From CAYOHP01 sp964403795 [NCBI: uncultured bacterium] (GTDB lineage: Bacteria > Muiribacteriota > UBA6191 > CAZXTJ01), in the NCBI GenBank assembly GCA_964403795.1, contig CAYOHP010000029.1, forward strand, positions 1 through 57,732: DNA of 57,732 bases, in the 5' to 3' direction. The translations under genes were made by a program, and so were the position numbers. The notes below the pieces were generated by a model, which saw only the letters and a list, made by a program, of their open reading frames with translations, ran no database searches and was not told where the DNA came from. Positions 49,817 to 57,732 of the stretch are shown piece by piece (position 1 is the stretch's first letter; each line of letters begins with the position of its first letter).

Positions 49817-51337
49817 ATGCAGATTCGTCCCTGCCGTTTCCGCCTCCTCGCCGGGCTGGCCCTCGCCGTCGCCCTGGCGGCCTGCGCCTCGCCGCGGGCC
49901 GTCGCCTCCGCCCCGGCCGGCGCGGTGGCCCGGTACTTCGACACCGGCCTCGCCCCCCACAAGGAGACCTTCCCCACCAGGGTGCGCCTGCTCACCGAGA
50001 ACGACGAGGCCTGGTACGCCCGCTGGTACGCCACCTCCACGGCCAGGCGGACCCTCGACATCCACTACTTCTCCTTCAAGGAGGACGTCTTCGGCAAGGC
50101 CCTGCTGGGACTGGTCCGGCACAAGGCCCGCCAGGGCGTGAAGGTCCGCCTCATGGTCGACGACCGGGGCAGCTTCGGCCTCGCCCAGCGCCTGCTCCAG
50201 CAGGAATGGCTGCGCGAACTCGCCTGCCAGACGGGTGCCGAGGTCCGGGTCTTCAAGCCCCTCTCGGGCGTGATCGCCAGCCTTCCCCGGGATCTCCGTA
50301 GCTACGTGGTCTCCAACCACGACAAGATCCTGGTGGCCGACCGCTCGCTGGCCATCGTGGGAGGCCGCAACCTGCGCGATTCCTACTTCGCGGATCCCGA
50401 GGACGACCCCACCGCCTACCGGGACAACGACGTGCTGCTGGGCGGCGAGGGGGTCGGGACCCAGGTCGCCCGGGCCTTCGAGGAAGAGTTCGAACGACCC
50501 GTGAACCGGGTGATCGAAGGCGGGGACCCCGACGACACGGCGGCCGAGGGCATCGAACTGGAGCTGGCACGAAGGGTCATGGACCGCTGGATCTCGGGCC
50601 TGGGCAGCTATCCCGAGGAAGGCCCCTACCGGCGGATGATCGCCCGCCTGAACCGGGAGATCGGCAGCCACGGCCGGCTCGCCGGCTACACCGCCTTCGC
50701 CGCCGACCCCTGGCAGGGCCGCCGGGAGTACCCCGGCAAGATCCTCGACAAGCACTCGCTGGGCGACCCCCGCAACGACATCACCCCGAACCTGCTGGCG
50801 CTGATCGACGCGGCCGAGCACCGGATCACCATCCAGAGCGCCTACGTGGTTCTCACCCCGGAGGCCAAGGCCGCCCTGGTCCGGGCCGGCCGCCGCGGCG
50901 TCGCCATCACCATCCTCACCAACAGCCCGGTCTCCACCGACAGCGTCTTCACCCAGGCGTTCTTCCTGCGCGAGTGGTGGGAGCTGCTCCGCGACATCCC
51001 CGGCCTGCGGCTCTTCATGTTCACCGGCCGCCGGAAGATCCACGCCAAGACCCTGGTCTTCGACGACACCGTGACCTGCGTCGGCTCCTACAACCTCGAC
51101 CCCATGAGCGAGGAGCTGAACAGCGAGGTGGTGGCCTTCGTCCGGTCGCCCGAGGTCTCGACCCGCCTGCGCCTGCGCATCGAGGCCGACCTCTCCGAGG
51201 CCACCGAGTGCAAGATCAAGGTCCACGCCGATGGCTCGATCGAGAAGCTGGTCGGTCCCGGAGACTTCCTGCGCGGGGTCTCCGGGATCCTGGTCAAGCT
51301 CCTCTCGAAGCTGACCTTCCTGCGCCCGATCGTCTGA
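49817..51337 (+). CDS. Phospholipase D-family lipoprotein (cardiolipin synthase-like)
   Basis: 506 aa. The signal ends in a lipobox, L-A-A-C (Cys about 22), so it is a lipid-anchored envelope protein. Two HKD motifs are present: SNHDKILVADRSLAIVGGRN and KIHAKTLVFDDTVTCVGSYN. Each has the H-x-K-x4-D pattern, and together they form one active site. Homologues are YmdC/ClsC-type cardiolipin synthases and uncharacterised PLD lipoproteins. Phosphatidyl transfer is likely, while hydrolysis is possible. ATG 49817 is the first codon after the promoter. It is convergent with the DUF1802 gene, with four bases between stops. Confidence 0.88.
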   Translation: MQIRPCRFRLLAGLALAVALAACASPRAVASAPAGAVARYFDTGLAPHKETFPTRVRLLTENDEAWYARWYATSTARRTLDIHYFSFKEDVFGKALLGLVRHKARQGVKVRLMVDDRGSFGLAQRLLQQEWLRELACQTGAEVRVFKPLSGVIASLPRDLRSYVVSNHDKILVADRSLAIVGGRNLRDSYFADPEDDPTAYRDNDVLLGGEGVGTQVARAFEEEFERPVNRVIEGGDPDDTAAEGIELELARRVMDRWISGLGSYPEEGPYRRMIARLNREIGSHGRLAGYTAFAADPWQGRREYPGKILDKHSLGDPRNDITPNLLALIDAAEHRITIQSAYVVLTPEAKAALVRAGRRGVAITILTNSPVSTDSVFTQAFFLREWWELLRDIPGLRLFMFTGRRKIHAKTLVFDDTVTCVGSYNLDPMSEELNSEVVAFVRSPEVSTRLRLRIEADLSEATECKIKVHADGSIEKLVGPGDFLRGVSGILVKLLSKLTFLRPIV

Positions 51338-51341
51338 GCGC

Positions 51342-51953
51342 TCAGGCCGGCAGGATCTTCCTCACCCGGTCGGCCGCGGCCGCGAAGGCCTGATCCGAGA
51401 GCACCGGTTCCCCGACCCTGACCGGCGAGGCCGGATCCTGGAGGGTGATCCATGACCGGCAACCGCCGTAGGCGGCCACCACCGGGACCTCGAGCGGGAT
51501 CGGCAGGCGGTGGACCCGGACCAGCAGCACATGGAGCGCTTGCCCGGGCTTCCAGGCGTAGCGGGCCCGGAGTTCGTCCTCGGTCATGATGGTCTCTCCG
51601 GCCAGGGCCGGGAGCAGCGACTCGTCGGTGGTGGTCCGGGAGTCGACGACCTCGGCGGCGCACCGGATGTTGACCCGCTGGGTCCCGTCGCCCTCCCCGG
51701 AGACCGCCTCGAAATGGCCCCGGGCCTCGGGCCGGAACTTGCTTGCGGCCTGGTGCAGGTAGGTGGGGAAGAGCAGGAACCGGGGCTTCTTCACGTCGAA
51801 GCCGCGCTCGTGGATCCCGCCCTTGCGCAGCAGGGTCACGGTCTCGCCCGTCTCCAGGGCGTGGATCACCGCGGCCCACTCCTTCAGGGCCGTGGGCTCG
51901 GTCTCGAGGGCCTTCCAACCGGAGCCATGCTCCGGCTTCGCGACGGCGCTCAT
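51342..51953 (-). CDS. DUF1802 family protein
   Basis: 203 aa. The N-terminal pattern LKEWAAVIHALETGETVTLLRKGGIHERGF, followed by RFLLFPTYLHQ, is the DUF1802 signature. The family is of unknown biochemical function. It is soluble with no signal. The ATG overlaps the ygfZ stop (ATGA), making it the last gene of the fabL-ygfZ-DUF1802 operon. A C-terminal GGCRSWITLQ element is conserved-looking. Co-translation with fabL and ygfZ is the only functional hint. Confidence 0.82.
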   Translation of the reverse strand: MSAVAKPEHGSGWKALETEPTALKEWAAVIHALETGETVTLLRKGGIHERGFDVKKPRFLLFPTYLHQAASKFRPEARGHFEAVSGEGDGTQRVNIRCAAEVVDSRTTTDESLLPALAGETIMTEDELRARYAWKPGQALHVLLVRVHRLPIPLEVPVVAAYGGCRSWITLQDPASPVRVGEPVLSDQAFAAAADRVRKILPA

Positions 51954-52906
51954 GGGGCGCCTCCCTTCTCGATGGGTTCCACCCGGGCCGGCACGCCGGC
52001 CACCTGGACGATACCCCCCGGCTCGACCTCGCGGGCGGGCAGCGAGGAGAGCGCCACCACCCGGCCCCGGTCCGGCGACAGGACCGCCGAAGTGGCGACC
52101 CCGAGGCGTTTTCCCTCGCGCTCCACGGGAAGGCCGGGAAGCCCGCCCTCGGCCTGGGAGGCCGGGACCTCGGAGGCCTCCAGCACCAGCCGACGGAGCA
52201 GCCGGGTCACCACCTTGCGGGCCCGCATCCGCTCCAGGATCTCCTGCCCCATGTAGCAGCCCTTGTTGTAGGCCACCGCGCTCCCGAGGCCGCACTCGGT
52301 CGGCATCACCGACCCGTCGGCGTCGATCCCGAAGACCGGGATCCCGGCTTCGACCCTTGCCGCAACCACACCCTCGGGGCTGAGCGGGGCGCCTCCCAGG
52401 ACCTTCGTCCAGTCGACCGTCCCCTCGGCGAGGACTTCCAGCCCCGGGAACCCTTCCCCACCCCTGTCCACCACCCGCACAGTGATCCCGGCGACCTCCC
52501 CGGAGAAGGTCCGCAGCCCCGGCCCGCCCGGCCCCGCATCCCCGACTCCGAGGCGTGCCGACAGCGCCGCGACATCGATCCCGGACACGCCGATCGACGG
52601 CGGCCACGGATCCTCGACCAGCCTGGCCTTGGTGCCGAGCAGGTAGACCGGCAGCTTCCCGAGGATCCCGGTGCGGCTGGCCTCGGGACCCAGCAGCAGG
52701 AAGTCCCCCTCCGGCAGCCGGAACACATCGAAGGCCGCCAACAGCTTCCCCATCCGGTCGGTGAGGCAGGCGGGACGGCCCCGGCCCGGCGCCAGGCCGC
52801 GGAGGTCCTGGGTGACCATGCGCTGCAGGAAGCCTTCGGCATCGGGCCCGGTCGCCCGGACCCGGACCCCGGGGGGTGTGGGCCACCAGGCGGGAGCGGG
52901 GCTCAT
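51950..52906 (-). CDS. ygfZ: YgfZ/GcvT-domain folate-binding Fe-S maturation protein
   Basis: 318 aa. The diagnostic K-G-C-Y-x-G-Q-E motif is present (NKGCYMGQEILERM), where the Cys is the functional residue of YgfZ. The N-terminal GcvT-like region (GFLQRMVTQDL, GKLLAAFDVFRL) is also typical. YgfZ helps repair or assemble certain Fe-S enzymes with tetrahydrofolate. The length is normal. The ATG at 52906 overlaps the fabL stop and its own stop overlaps the DUF1802 ATG, both by four bases. Confidence 0.88.
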   Translation of the reverse strand: MSPAPAWWPTPPGVRVRATGPDAEGFLQRMVTQDLRGLAPGRGRPACLTDRMGKLLAAFDVFRLPEGDFLLLGPEASRTGILGKLPVYLLGTKARLVEDPWPPSIGVSGIDVAALSARLGVGDAGPGGPGLRTFSGEVAGITVRVVDRGGEGFPGLEVLAEGTVDWTKVLGGAPLSPEGVVAARVEAGIPVFGIDADGSVMPTECGLGSAVAYNKGCYMGQEILERMRARKVVTRLLRRLVLEASEVPASQAEGGLPGLPVEREGKRLGVATSAVLSPDRGRVVALSSLPAREVEPGGIVQVAGVPARVEPIEKGGAP

Positions 52907-53649
52907 CGCAGGTGGTAGCCGCCGTCGACGATCAGGGTGTGGCCGACCACCATGCGGGCCATCGGCGAGCACAGGTAGAGCACCGCCCCGGCCAGGTCCT
53001 CGGGACCCACATGGCACTTCATCGGGGAGCGAGCCAGGTCCTCGGCCATCATCTGGTCACGGCGGGGGAAGTGCTTGAGGGCATCGGTATCGACCAACCC
53101 GCCCGAGACCGCGTTCACCCGGATCTTCGGTGCCAGCTCCACCGAGAGGTGGCGCACCACGGCCTCCAGCGCCGCCTTGGAGGCTCCCACCACGGTGTAG
53201 TCGGGGATCGCCATGAAGGACCCCAGGCTCGACATCCCGATGATCGAGGAGCCTTCCCGCATCAGCGGGACGGCCTGCTGGGCGAGCGCCAGCAGGGCCC
53301 GGGCATTGATGCCGAGCGTCCAGTCCCAGTGCTTCTTCTTCAACTGCATGGCGGGCCTCAGCACCCCGGAGGCGGCGTTCGAGACCAGGTGGTCGAGGCG
53401 GTCCCACTTCTCCCGGAGCTCGCCGAACATGCGCTCGACGTGGTCGTCCTCGGCCACGTTGCACTGGAAGACCAGGCACTCCCGCCCCAGCGCCCGGATC
53501 TCGCCGGCCGTGGTCTCGGCGGCCTCGTGGTCGCGGAGGTAGTTGATGGCGACATCGCCGCCCGCCCGGGCGAAGGCCAACGAGATGGCGCGCCCGATCC
53601 CGCGGGATCCGCCCGTCACCAGGATGCGCTGCCCGGAGAAGTCGATCAT
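52903..53649 (-). CDS. fabL: Enoyl-ACP reductase FabL-type short-chain dehydrogenase
   Basis: 248 aa. The Rossmann motif TGGSRGIG is at 12-19. The active site is Y151-x6-K158, the same spacing and numbering as Bacillus FabL and distinct from the classical YxxxK. The following SKAALEAVVRHLSVELAP and VNAVSGGLVDTDALKHFP are near-identical to the FabL signature. It reduces trans-2-enoyl-ACP with NADPH in fatty-acid elongation. The start is ATG 53649 with AGAGG about five bases upstream. It is the first gene of the coupled operon with ygfZ and the DUF1802 gene. No fabI is in the window, so this may be a main ENR. Confidence 0.88.
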   Translation of the reverse strand: MIDFSGQRILVTGGSRGIGRAISLAFARAGGDVAINYLRDHEAAETTAGEIRALGRECLVFQCNVAEDDHVERMFGELREKWDRLDHLVSNAASGVLRPAMQLKKKHWDWTLGINARALLALAQQAVPLMREGSSIIGMSSLGSFMAIPDYTVVGASKAALEAVVRHLSVELAPKIRVNAVSGGLVDTDALKHFPRRDQMMAEDLARSPMKCHVGPEDLAGAVLYLCSPMARMVVGHTLIVDGGYHLR

Positions 53650-53697
53650 GGGCCCTCTTCTAGCATCCCCCAGGCGGTCTTGACCACCGGTATGAGC

Positions 53698-53703
53698 TAC
53701 TCT
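53698..53703 (+). promoter_or_regulatory. -10 hexamer of leaderless promoter
   Basis: TACTCT ends six bases before ATG 53710. This supports ATG 53710 rather than the in-frame ATG 53692, which lies upstream of the hexamer. Confidence 0.35.
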
Positions 53704-53709
53704 CCGGGC

Positions 53710-54318
53710 ATGCGCAGCACTCCCCGTCGGCGATCCGGTTTCGCGAACAGCGATGCTCCCCTCCTCCTGGTGTTCCTGGGCGTCCTGCTCGGACTCGTCT
53801 CCTCGGTGCACTGGAAACTCAAGGCATCCGAGGTCGAGAAGCCGGAGGCCGATTCCTTCCTCTTCCACAACCCGCCTCCGGGTCCTGCCCAGCCCCCGCT
53901 CGCCACCGACACCTCGAACCGCTTCCCCGACCACCCCCTGCGCACCCTCGACGGGGCCACGGTCCGCCTCTACCAGGACGGGGTGGCCCCGGCCGTGGTG
54001 ACCGAGTTCCTGGCTTTCTGCCCGGACTGCGAAGCCAGCGCCCGACTCTTCCCGGACCTGGCCCGCGAGGTGGTCGCGGCCGGGCAACGGGTCGTGAACC
54101 TGGCCTACATGGGCCATCCGCCCCAGGTACGGGCCTATCTCAAGGACAAGGACTTCGGGGGACCCACCTGGATCGACCACGAGGGCAAGGTGCAGCGCCA
54201 CTTCGGGATCGGCACCTTCACGGTGTGGCTGCTCGACCGGGACGGCACCATCCGCTTCCAGGGTCCCCCGGCCCAGGCGAGGCCGCACCTGGCGGCGCAC
54301 CTGGCCAGCCGCAGGTAG
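53710..54318 (+). CDS. Membrane-anchored thioredoxin-like (TlpA/ResA-type) protein
   Basis: 202 aa. One N-terminal signal-anchor (about 17-33, LLLVFLGVLLGLVSSVH) is followed by a short linker and a thioredoxin-fold domain (about 70-200) with C104-P-D-C107. The context FLAFCPDCEASARLFPDLA and the later WLLDRDGTIRFQG fit TlpA/ResA-like proteins facing the periplasm. It probably reduces disulfides, for example in cytochrome c maturation, but partners are not in the window. ATG 53710 is chosen from promoter spacing. Confidence 0.82.
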   Translation: MRSTPRRRSGFANSDAPLLLVFLGVLLGLVSSVHWKLKASEVEKPEADSFLFHNPPPGPAQPPLATDTSNRFPDHPLRTLDGATVRLYQDGVAPAVVTEFLAFCPDCEASARLFPDLAREVVAAGQRVVNLAYMGHPPQVRAYLKDKDFGGPTWIDHEGKVQRHFGIGTFTVWLLDRDGTIRFQGPPAQARPHLAAHLASRR

Positions 54319-54340
54319 TCCGAGGCCTCCCGACCGCCCG

Positions 54341-54802
54341 CTACTCCTCGGGGAGCGAGAAGGACTCCCCGGGACCACCGAGTCGGAGCAGGGTCCACCA
54401 CTGGCGGTTCCCGTTCAGGACCACCGAGGTCTCGGAACCGAACCGGTAGCTGCCCCCGTCGAGCCGGCCGGTCCACGCCCGAAGCGACCAGATCCCGCCC
54501 TCGGCCTGGAAGTGTCCCGCCTCCGGGCGACCGGCGGCGGCCTGGGGCGAGAGGCGGTAGCTGCCGTCGGACTGGATCCTGAGCACCGCGGTCCGGGTAC
54601 CGGATCCACCCTCGGCGAGCATGCGCCAGGTCCCCACGAAGCGCTCGTCCCCCAGGGGCGTCTCCGGCACCGACAGGGTGGGCGGCAGGTGGCGGATCGC
54701 CTGGGCCACGAGCAGACCGAGGACCAGGCAGGCGGACACCGCGCCGAGCGAGGAGGCCGGCACCAGGTGCTCGTCGCTCCGGGTCGTCCTGCCGCGTTCC
54801 AC
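54341..54802 (-). CDS. Single-pass membrane protein with lipocalin-like domain
   Basis: 153 aa. The GTG start has a strong GGAGGAGG site about four bases upstream. One hydrophobic segment (about 18-37) follows a charged N terminus. The C-terminal part (about 50-150) is beta-rich with FVGTWRML, SDGSYRLSP and GIWSLRAWTG, similar in style to lipocalin-like/META domains. The function is unknown. It lies 40 bases upstream of the amidohydrolase stop, on the same strand as that gene and downstream of it. Confidence 0.7.
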   Translation of the reverse strand: MERGRTTRSDEHLVPASSLGAVSACLVLGLLVAQAIRHLPPTLSVPETPLGDERFVGTWRMLAEGGSGTRTAVLRIQSDGSYRLSPQAAAGRPEAGHFQAEGGIWSLRAWTGRLDGGSYRFGSETSVVLNGNRQWWTLLRLGGPGESFSLPEE

Positions 54803-54842
54803 CGCTCCTCCTCCGACCGGGGCCGGAGCTACCGGCCTTCCC

Positions 54843-55670
54843 TCACAGGGCGACCTCGCTCTGCCCCAGGTAGTCGGCGAACTGCCCGAGCACGGCCCGC
54901 AGGCGCCGGTTCACGGCCTCGCCCCGCTCCGGATCGAAGACCCGTTCCGGGGAGCGCAGCCAGAGGTCCTCCCGGATCGAGATCCCGACCACGGGCACGC
55001 GCTCCAGTCCCGCGTACCAGCGCTTGCCGTAGAGGCCGAGGGTGTAGCCCCCGGCGATCGGGTTGTTGACCAGCGTCTCGAAGCCCTCCCGCTCGAAGAG
55101 CCGGGCCAAGGCGATCAGGTCCTCGCGGGGACAGGTGGCGAACCGCCCGGGACCGGGCCGCCCCTCGACATCGCCCAGGTTCGAGAGGCAGACCTCGGGC
55201 CTCCGGTAGCGGTCGCTGCGGTTGAAGCGCGAGCGGTCGGGCGCGGTGGCCGGCGGGATCGGGGACATGGCCCCGCACTCGAGATGGTAGAGCGCGTCCT
55301 CGTCCTCCCGGGCTGCCGCCAACCCGGCGTGGTGGAGCGCATGGTGGCGGTCGAGCATCTCCCGGACCTCGCTGCCGGTGGGGCTCCCGCCCTCCCGGTA
55401 GAGCGGCCGACCCTCGAGGTCCTGGGTGGGCACCGCTCCCTGGGCACCCTTGGCCTCCGGCTCCCGGTCCACGTCGCAGGCGTAGCGATGGACCCCGCAG
55501 CGCACTCGGGACACGGTCGGGAACTCGAAGACCCGGTCGACCCCGACCTCGGCATGGCCGCGCAGGGTCTCCTCGTCGAACACCATCCGCCCGACCAGCG
55601 GCTGGGGGACGGTCAGGCCGGCGTGGGCGATCCCCACCAAGAAGGGGAGCTTCCGGGAACTTTCGGCCAC
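54843..55670 (-). CDS. N-formylglutamate amidohydrolase (FGase) family protein
   Basis: 275 aa. FLVGIAHAG near the N terminus, VDREP with metal ligands, and [20 protein letters not shown] match the FGase fold (zinc-dependent hydrolysis of N-formyl-L-glutamate to glutamate and formate at the end of one histidine pathway). No other hut gene is present, so another amide substrate is possible. The sequence GAGGAGGACGTGGTG places AGGAGG five bases before the second GTG (55670), which I take as the start. The longer open frame to 55883 is Arg-rich shadow. It is divergent from mccB. Confidence 0.8.
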   Translation of the reverse strand: MAESSRKLPFLVGIAHAGLTVPQPLVGRMVFDEETLRGHAEVGVDRVFEFPTVSRVRCGVHRYACDVDREPEAKGAQGAVPTQDLEGRPLYREGGSPTGSEVREMLDRHHALHHAGLAAAREDEDALYHLECGAMSPIPPATAPDRSRFNRSDRYRRPEVCLSNLGDVEGRPGPGRFATCPREDLIALARLFEREGFETLVNNPIAGGYTLGLYGKRWYAGLERVPVVGISIREDLWLRSPERVFDPERGEAVNRRLRAVLGQFADYLGQSEVAL

Positions 55671-55817
55671 CACGTCCTCCTCGGACCCGGGTCGCGGCGG
55701 CGTGACCGGCCCGGACCGCAGGCGGGTCGAGCGTAGCGCGGATCGGCGGGCCCGCGGGACCCCGGCCGAGGGCGCGGCTCCCTGCCTTCCCCCCCGACCG
55801 GGAGGGCCGGATTGGGG

Positions 55818-55823
55818 TAGCAT
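55818..55823 (+). promoter_or_regulatory. -10 hexamer of leaderless promoter for mccB
   Basis: TAGCAT ends seven bases before ATG 55831, which has no Shine-Dalgarno. Confidence 0.4.
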
Positions 55824-55830
55824 CCACCCC

Positions 55831-57447
55831 ATGCACCGCATCGAGTCCCGCATCAAGACCTCGAGCGACGACTTCCGGACCAACCGGGAGCGCTACCTGC
55901 CCCTGGTGGCGGAACTCCGGGAGCGGCTCGCCCAGGCCCGGGAGGGCGGCAGCCCCTCGGCCCGGAAGAAGCATGTGGAGCGGGGCAAGCTCCTGCCCCG
56001 GGAGCGGCTGGAGAAGCTGCTCGACCCCGGGACCCCTTTCCTCGAGCTCTCGCCGCTGGCGGCCTTCGGCCTGCACGGGGGCGACGTGCACGGGGCCTCG
56101 GTGATCTGCGGCATCGGCCGGATCTCGGGCCGGGAATGCATGGTGTTCGTCAACGACGCCACCATCAAGGGCGGTACCTATTACCCCGAGACCGTGAAGA
56201 AGCACATGCGGGCCCAGCGGATCGCCGAGGACAACCGCCTGCCCTGCGTGACCCTGGTCGACTCCGGCGGGGCGTTCCTGCCGTTGCAGGCCGACGTGTT
56301 CCCCGACGAGGTGCACTTCGGGCGGGGCTTCTACAACCAGGCCCGGATGAGCGCCAAGGGCATCGCCCAGCTCTCGGCGGTGATGGGATCGTGCACCGCG
56401 GGCGGGGCCTACCTCCCGGCGATGAGCGACGAGGTGGTGATCGTCAAGGAACAGGGGACGATCTTCCTGGGCGGCCCGCCCCTGGTCAAGGCCGCCACCG
56501 GCGAGGAGGTCACCGCCGAGGAACTGGGCGGGGGCGACGTCCACACCCGCATCTCGGGGGTGGCCGACCACCTGGCCGACGACGACCTCCACGCCCTCCA
56601 GATCCTCCGAGACATCGTGGGAACCCTCCCTCCCAAGGAGGCGCCCCGCTATCCCCCGGTGGCCGCCCCCGAGCCCCCCGCCTATGATCCCGAGGAGCTC
56701 TACGGGATCGTGCCGGTCGACTACCGGGTGCCCTACGACGTGCGCGAGGTGATCGCCCGCATGGTCGACGGCAGCCGCTTCCACGAGTTCAAGCCGCGCT
56801 ACGCCGGCACCGTGGTCTGCGGCTTCGCCCGGATCCACGGCTATCCGGTGGGGATCGTGGGCAACAACGGCGTGCTCTTCTCGGAGAGCGCCCTCAAGGT
56901 CACCCACTTCGTCGAGCTCTGCGGGCAGCGGCAGACGCCGCTGGTCTTCCTCCAGAACATCACCGGCTTCATGGTGGGGAAGGCGGCCGAGCACGGCGGC
57001 ATCGCCCGGGACGGGGCCAAGATGGTACGGGCCGTGACCAACGTCCCGGTGCCGCGCTACACGGTGGTGATCGGCGGCAGCTTCGGGGCCGGCAACTACG
57101 GGATGTGCGGGCGCGGCTACATGCCCCGGTTCCTGTGGATGTGGCCGAACTCGCGGATCTCGGTGATGGGCGGCGAGCAGGCCGCCAGCGTGCTGTTGCA
57201 GGTCAAGCAGGAGCAGCTCGCCAAGGCCGGCAAACCCCCGATGACCGAGGCCGAGGCCGCCGAGTTCAAGCGACCCACCCTCGAGAAGTACGAGCTGGAG
57301 GGCTCGCCCTACTACTCGACGGCGAGGATCTGGGACGACGGCATCCTCGACCCCACCTCCACCCGTGACGCCCTGGGCCTGGCGCTGGCCGCCGGTGCCC
57401 ATGCCCCGCCCGACTTCGACGGCGGGTACGGCGTCTACCGCATGTGA
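55831..57447 (+). CDS. mccB: Methylcrotonyl-CoA carboxylase beta (carboxyltransferase) subunit
   Basis: 538 aa, standard length. It is a crotonase-fold carboxyltransferase of biotin-dependent acyl-CoA carboxylases. The segments [74 protein letters not shown] and [16 protein letters not shown] are hallmarks of the methylcrotonyl-CoA enzyme (leucine breakdown) rather than acetyl- or propionyl-CoA carboxylase. The biotin-carrying alpha subunit is not in the window. The start is ATG 55831, probably on a leaderless transcript. An M17 peptidase gene follows 30 bases on. Confidence 0.92.
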   Translation: MHRIESRIKTSSDDFRTNRERYLPLVAELRERLAQAREGGSPSARKKHVERGKLLPRERLEKLLDPGTPFLELSPLAAFGLHGGDVHGASVICGIGRISGRECMVFVNDATIKGGTYYPETVKKHMRAQRIAEDNRLPCVTLVDSGGAFLPLQADVFPDEVHFGRGFYNQARMSAKGIAQLSAVMGSCTAGGAYLPAMSDEVVIVKEQGTIFLGGPPLVKAATGEEVTAEELGGGDVHTRISGVADHLADDDLHALQILRDIVGTLPPKEAPRYPPVAAPEPPAYDPEELYGIVPVDYRVPYDVREVIARMVDGSRFHEFKPRYAGTVVCGFARIHGYPVGIVGNNGVLFSESALKVTHFVELCGQRQTPLVFLQNITGFMVGKAAEHGGIARDGAKMVRAVTNVPVPRYTVVIGGSFGAGNYGMCGRGYMPRFLWMWPNSRISVMGGEQAASVLLQVKQEQLAKAGKPPMTEAEAAEFKRPTLEKYELEGSPYYSTARIWDDGILDPTSTRDALGLALAAGAHAPPDFDGGYGVYRM

Positions 57448-57477
57448 TGTGACCCGAGACCCCGAGGAGGAAGACCC

Positions 57478-57732
57478 ATGGCGATCCCCCGACTCGTACC
57501 GGTGCCCGTCCTGGGGGCGGCCCTCGATCCCTCCTCCCCGGAGTTCGATGCGGTGGTGGCGGTCACCGATCGGCTCGAGGCTTTGCCTGCGCCGCTCGCC
57601 GGCCCCGCCGGGCGGGCCGCCGGGATCGACGCTTCGATGGCCGAGCGGGCCACCCTGGTATGCGCCGACGACCTCCCGGGTTCCCGCCTGGTGGTCGCCC
57701 CCACCGGCCCGCTGGGCCGTGACCACGACGAC
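57478..57732 (+). CDS. Leucyl aminopeptidase (M17) N-terminal fragment, cut by window end
   Basis: The first 85 codons are visible. The ATG has GAGGAGGA about six bases upstream. The fragment is an alpha/beta N-terminal domain ending in RLVVAPTGPLGRDHDD, the PTGPL-x-R-D-x-D-D element of the M17 leucyl aminopeptidase N-terminal domain. The catalytic C-terminal domain lies beyond the window, so activity cannot be judged. It is probably co-transcribed with mccB, consistent with peptide and leucine use. Confidence 0.7.
   Translation, partial: MAIPRLVPVPVLGAALDPSSPEFDAVVAVTDRLEALPAPLAGPAGRAAGIDASMAERATLVCADDLPGSRLVVAPTGPLGRDHDD

Noticed and set aside
1-57732. CRISPR arrays, tRNA/rRNA genes, insertion sequences, prophage or integrase sites
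   Set aside because: No regularly spaced repeats, no recognisable RNA gene and no transposase or integrase protein were seen on either strand. Base composition is even across the window, with no island-like change.

Overview
The window is about 57.7 kb of very GC-rich (roughly 70%), gene-dense bacterial chromosome. I call 48 protein genes on both strands. No gap between genes exceeds about 250 bases, and I see no tRNA, rRNA, CRISPR array, transposase or phage gene. The gene set suggests a diderm, Gram-negative-type bacterium: poly(A) polymerase, a minor-pilin/pseudopilin operon with a giant exported protein, two lipoproteins, eukaryotic-type serine/threonine kinases, Kelch, HEAT and TPR proteins, and a prokaryotic RING-finger membrane protein. 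This mix is common in Planctomycetota, Myxococcota and uncultured candidate phyla. I cannot place the lineage from sequence alone.

Layout. 0-14.5 kb: poly(A) polymerase (pcnB); a minus-strand run from the Mrp Fe-S carrier through a TPR protein and a HEAT-like protein to an unknown membrane-anchored protein; a RING-finger membrane protein; a Kelch protein coupled to a ProA homologue that lacks the catalytic cysteine; an exported unknown; a saccharopine/lysine dehydrogenase-like enzyme; and a kinase-fold protein with HRN in place of HRD. 14.5-19.5 kb: a compact locus resembling PQQ biosynthesis genes. It holds a two-domain M16 protease, a 56-residue cysteine-containing peptide with a leader-like W-x-x-P-x-I motif, a SixA phosphatase, a radical SAM/SPASM protein and a PqqD-like protein. 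I read it as a candidate uncharacterised RiPP pathway and as the most interesting part of the window.

19.5-31 kb: a TPR protein, an ArsM-like methyltransferase, a fused siroheme decarboxylase (alternative heme pathway), three tandem membrane-anchored TPR-like paralogues, an MFS transporter, a GT-C-type membrane glycosyltransferase, a metallo-beta-lactamase-fold hydrolase and ThiI. 31-44.3 kb: a plus-strand operon starting at a good promoter next to a terminator. It encodes an exported coiled-coil protein, a 1969-residue secreted protein, two prepilins, a PilX/GspK-like protein, a lipoprotein and a propeller-like exported protein, followed by a membrane glycosyltransferase. 44.3-57.7 kb: phosphate acetyltransferase, a Rieske-AhpD-like fusion, a second and apparently active kinase, acyl-CoA dehydrogenase, a phospholipase D-family lipoprotein, the translationally coupled genes fabL-ygfZ-DUF1802, a thioredoxin-like protein, a lipocalin-like unknown, an N-formylglutamate amidohydrolase family protein, the methylcrotonyl-CoA carboxylase beta subunit, and the start of an M17 leucyl aminopeptidase.

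Gene expression signals. Many neighbours overlap by four bases (ATGA or GTGA), and convergent genes often overlap at their 3' ends. Several genes without a Shine-Dalgarno sequence have a TANNNT or near-match hexamer exactly 6-7 bases before the start codon, which suggests leaderless mRNAs are common here. Other genes have strong GGAGG sites and often use GTG or TTG starts.
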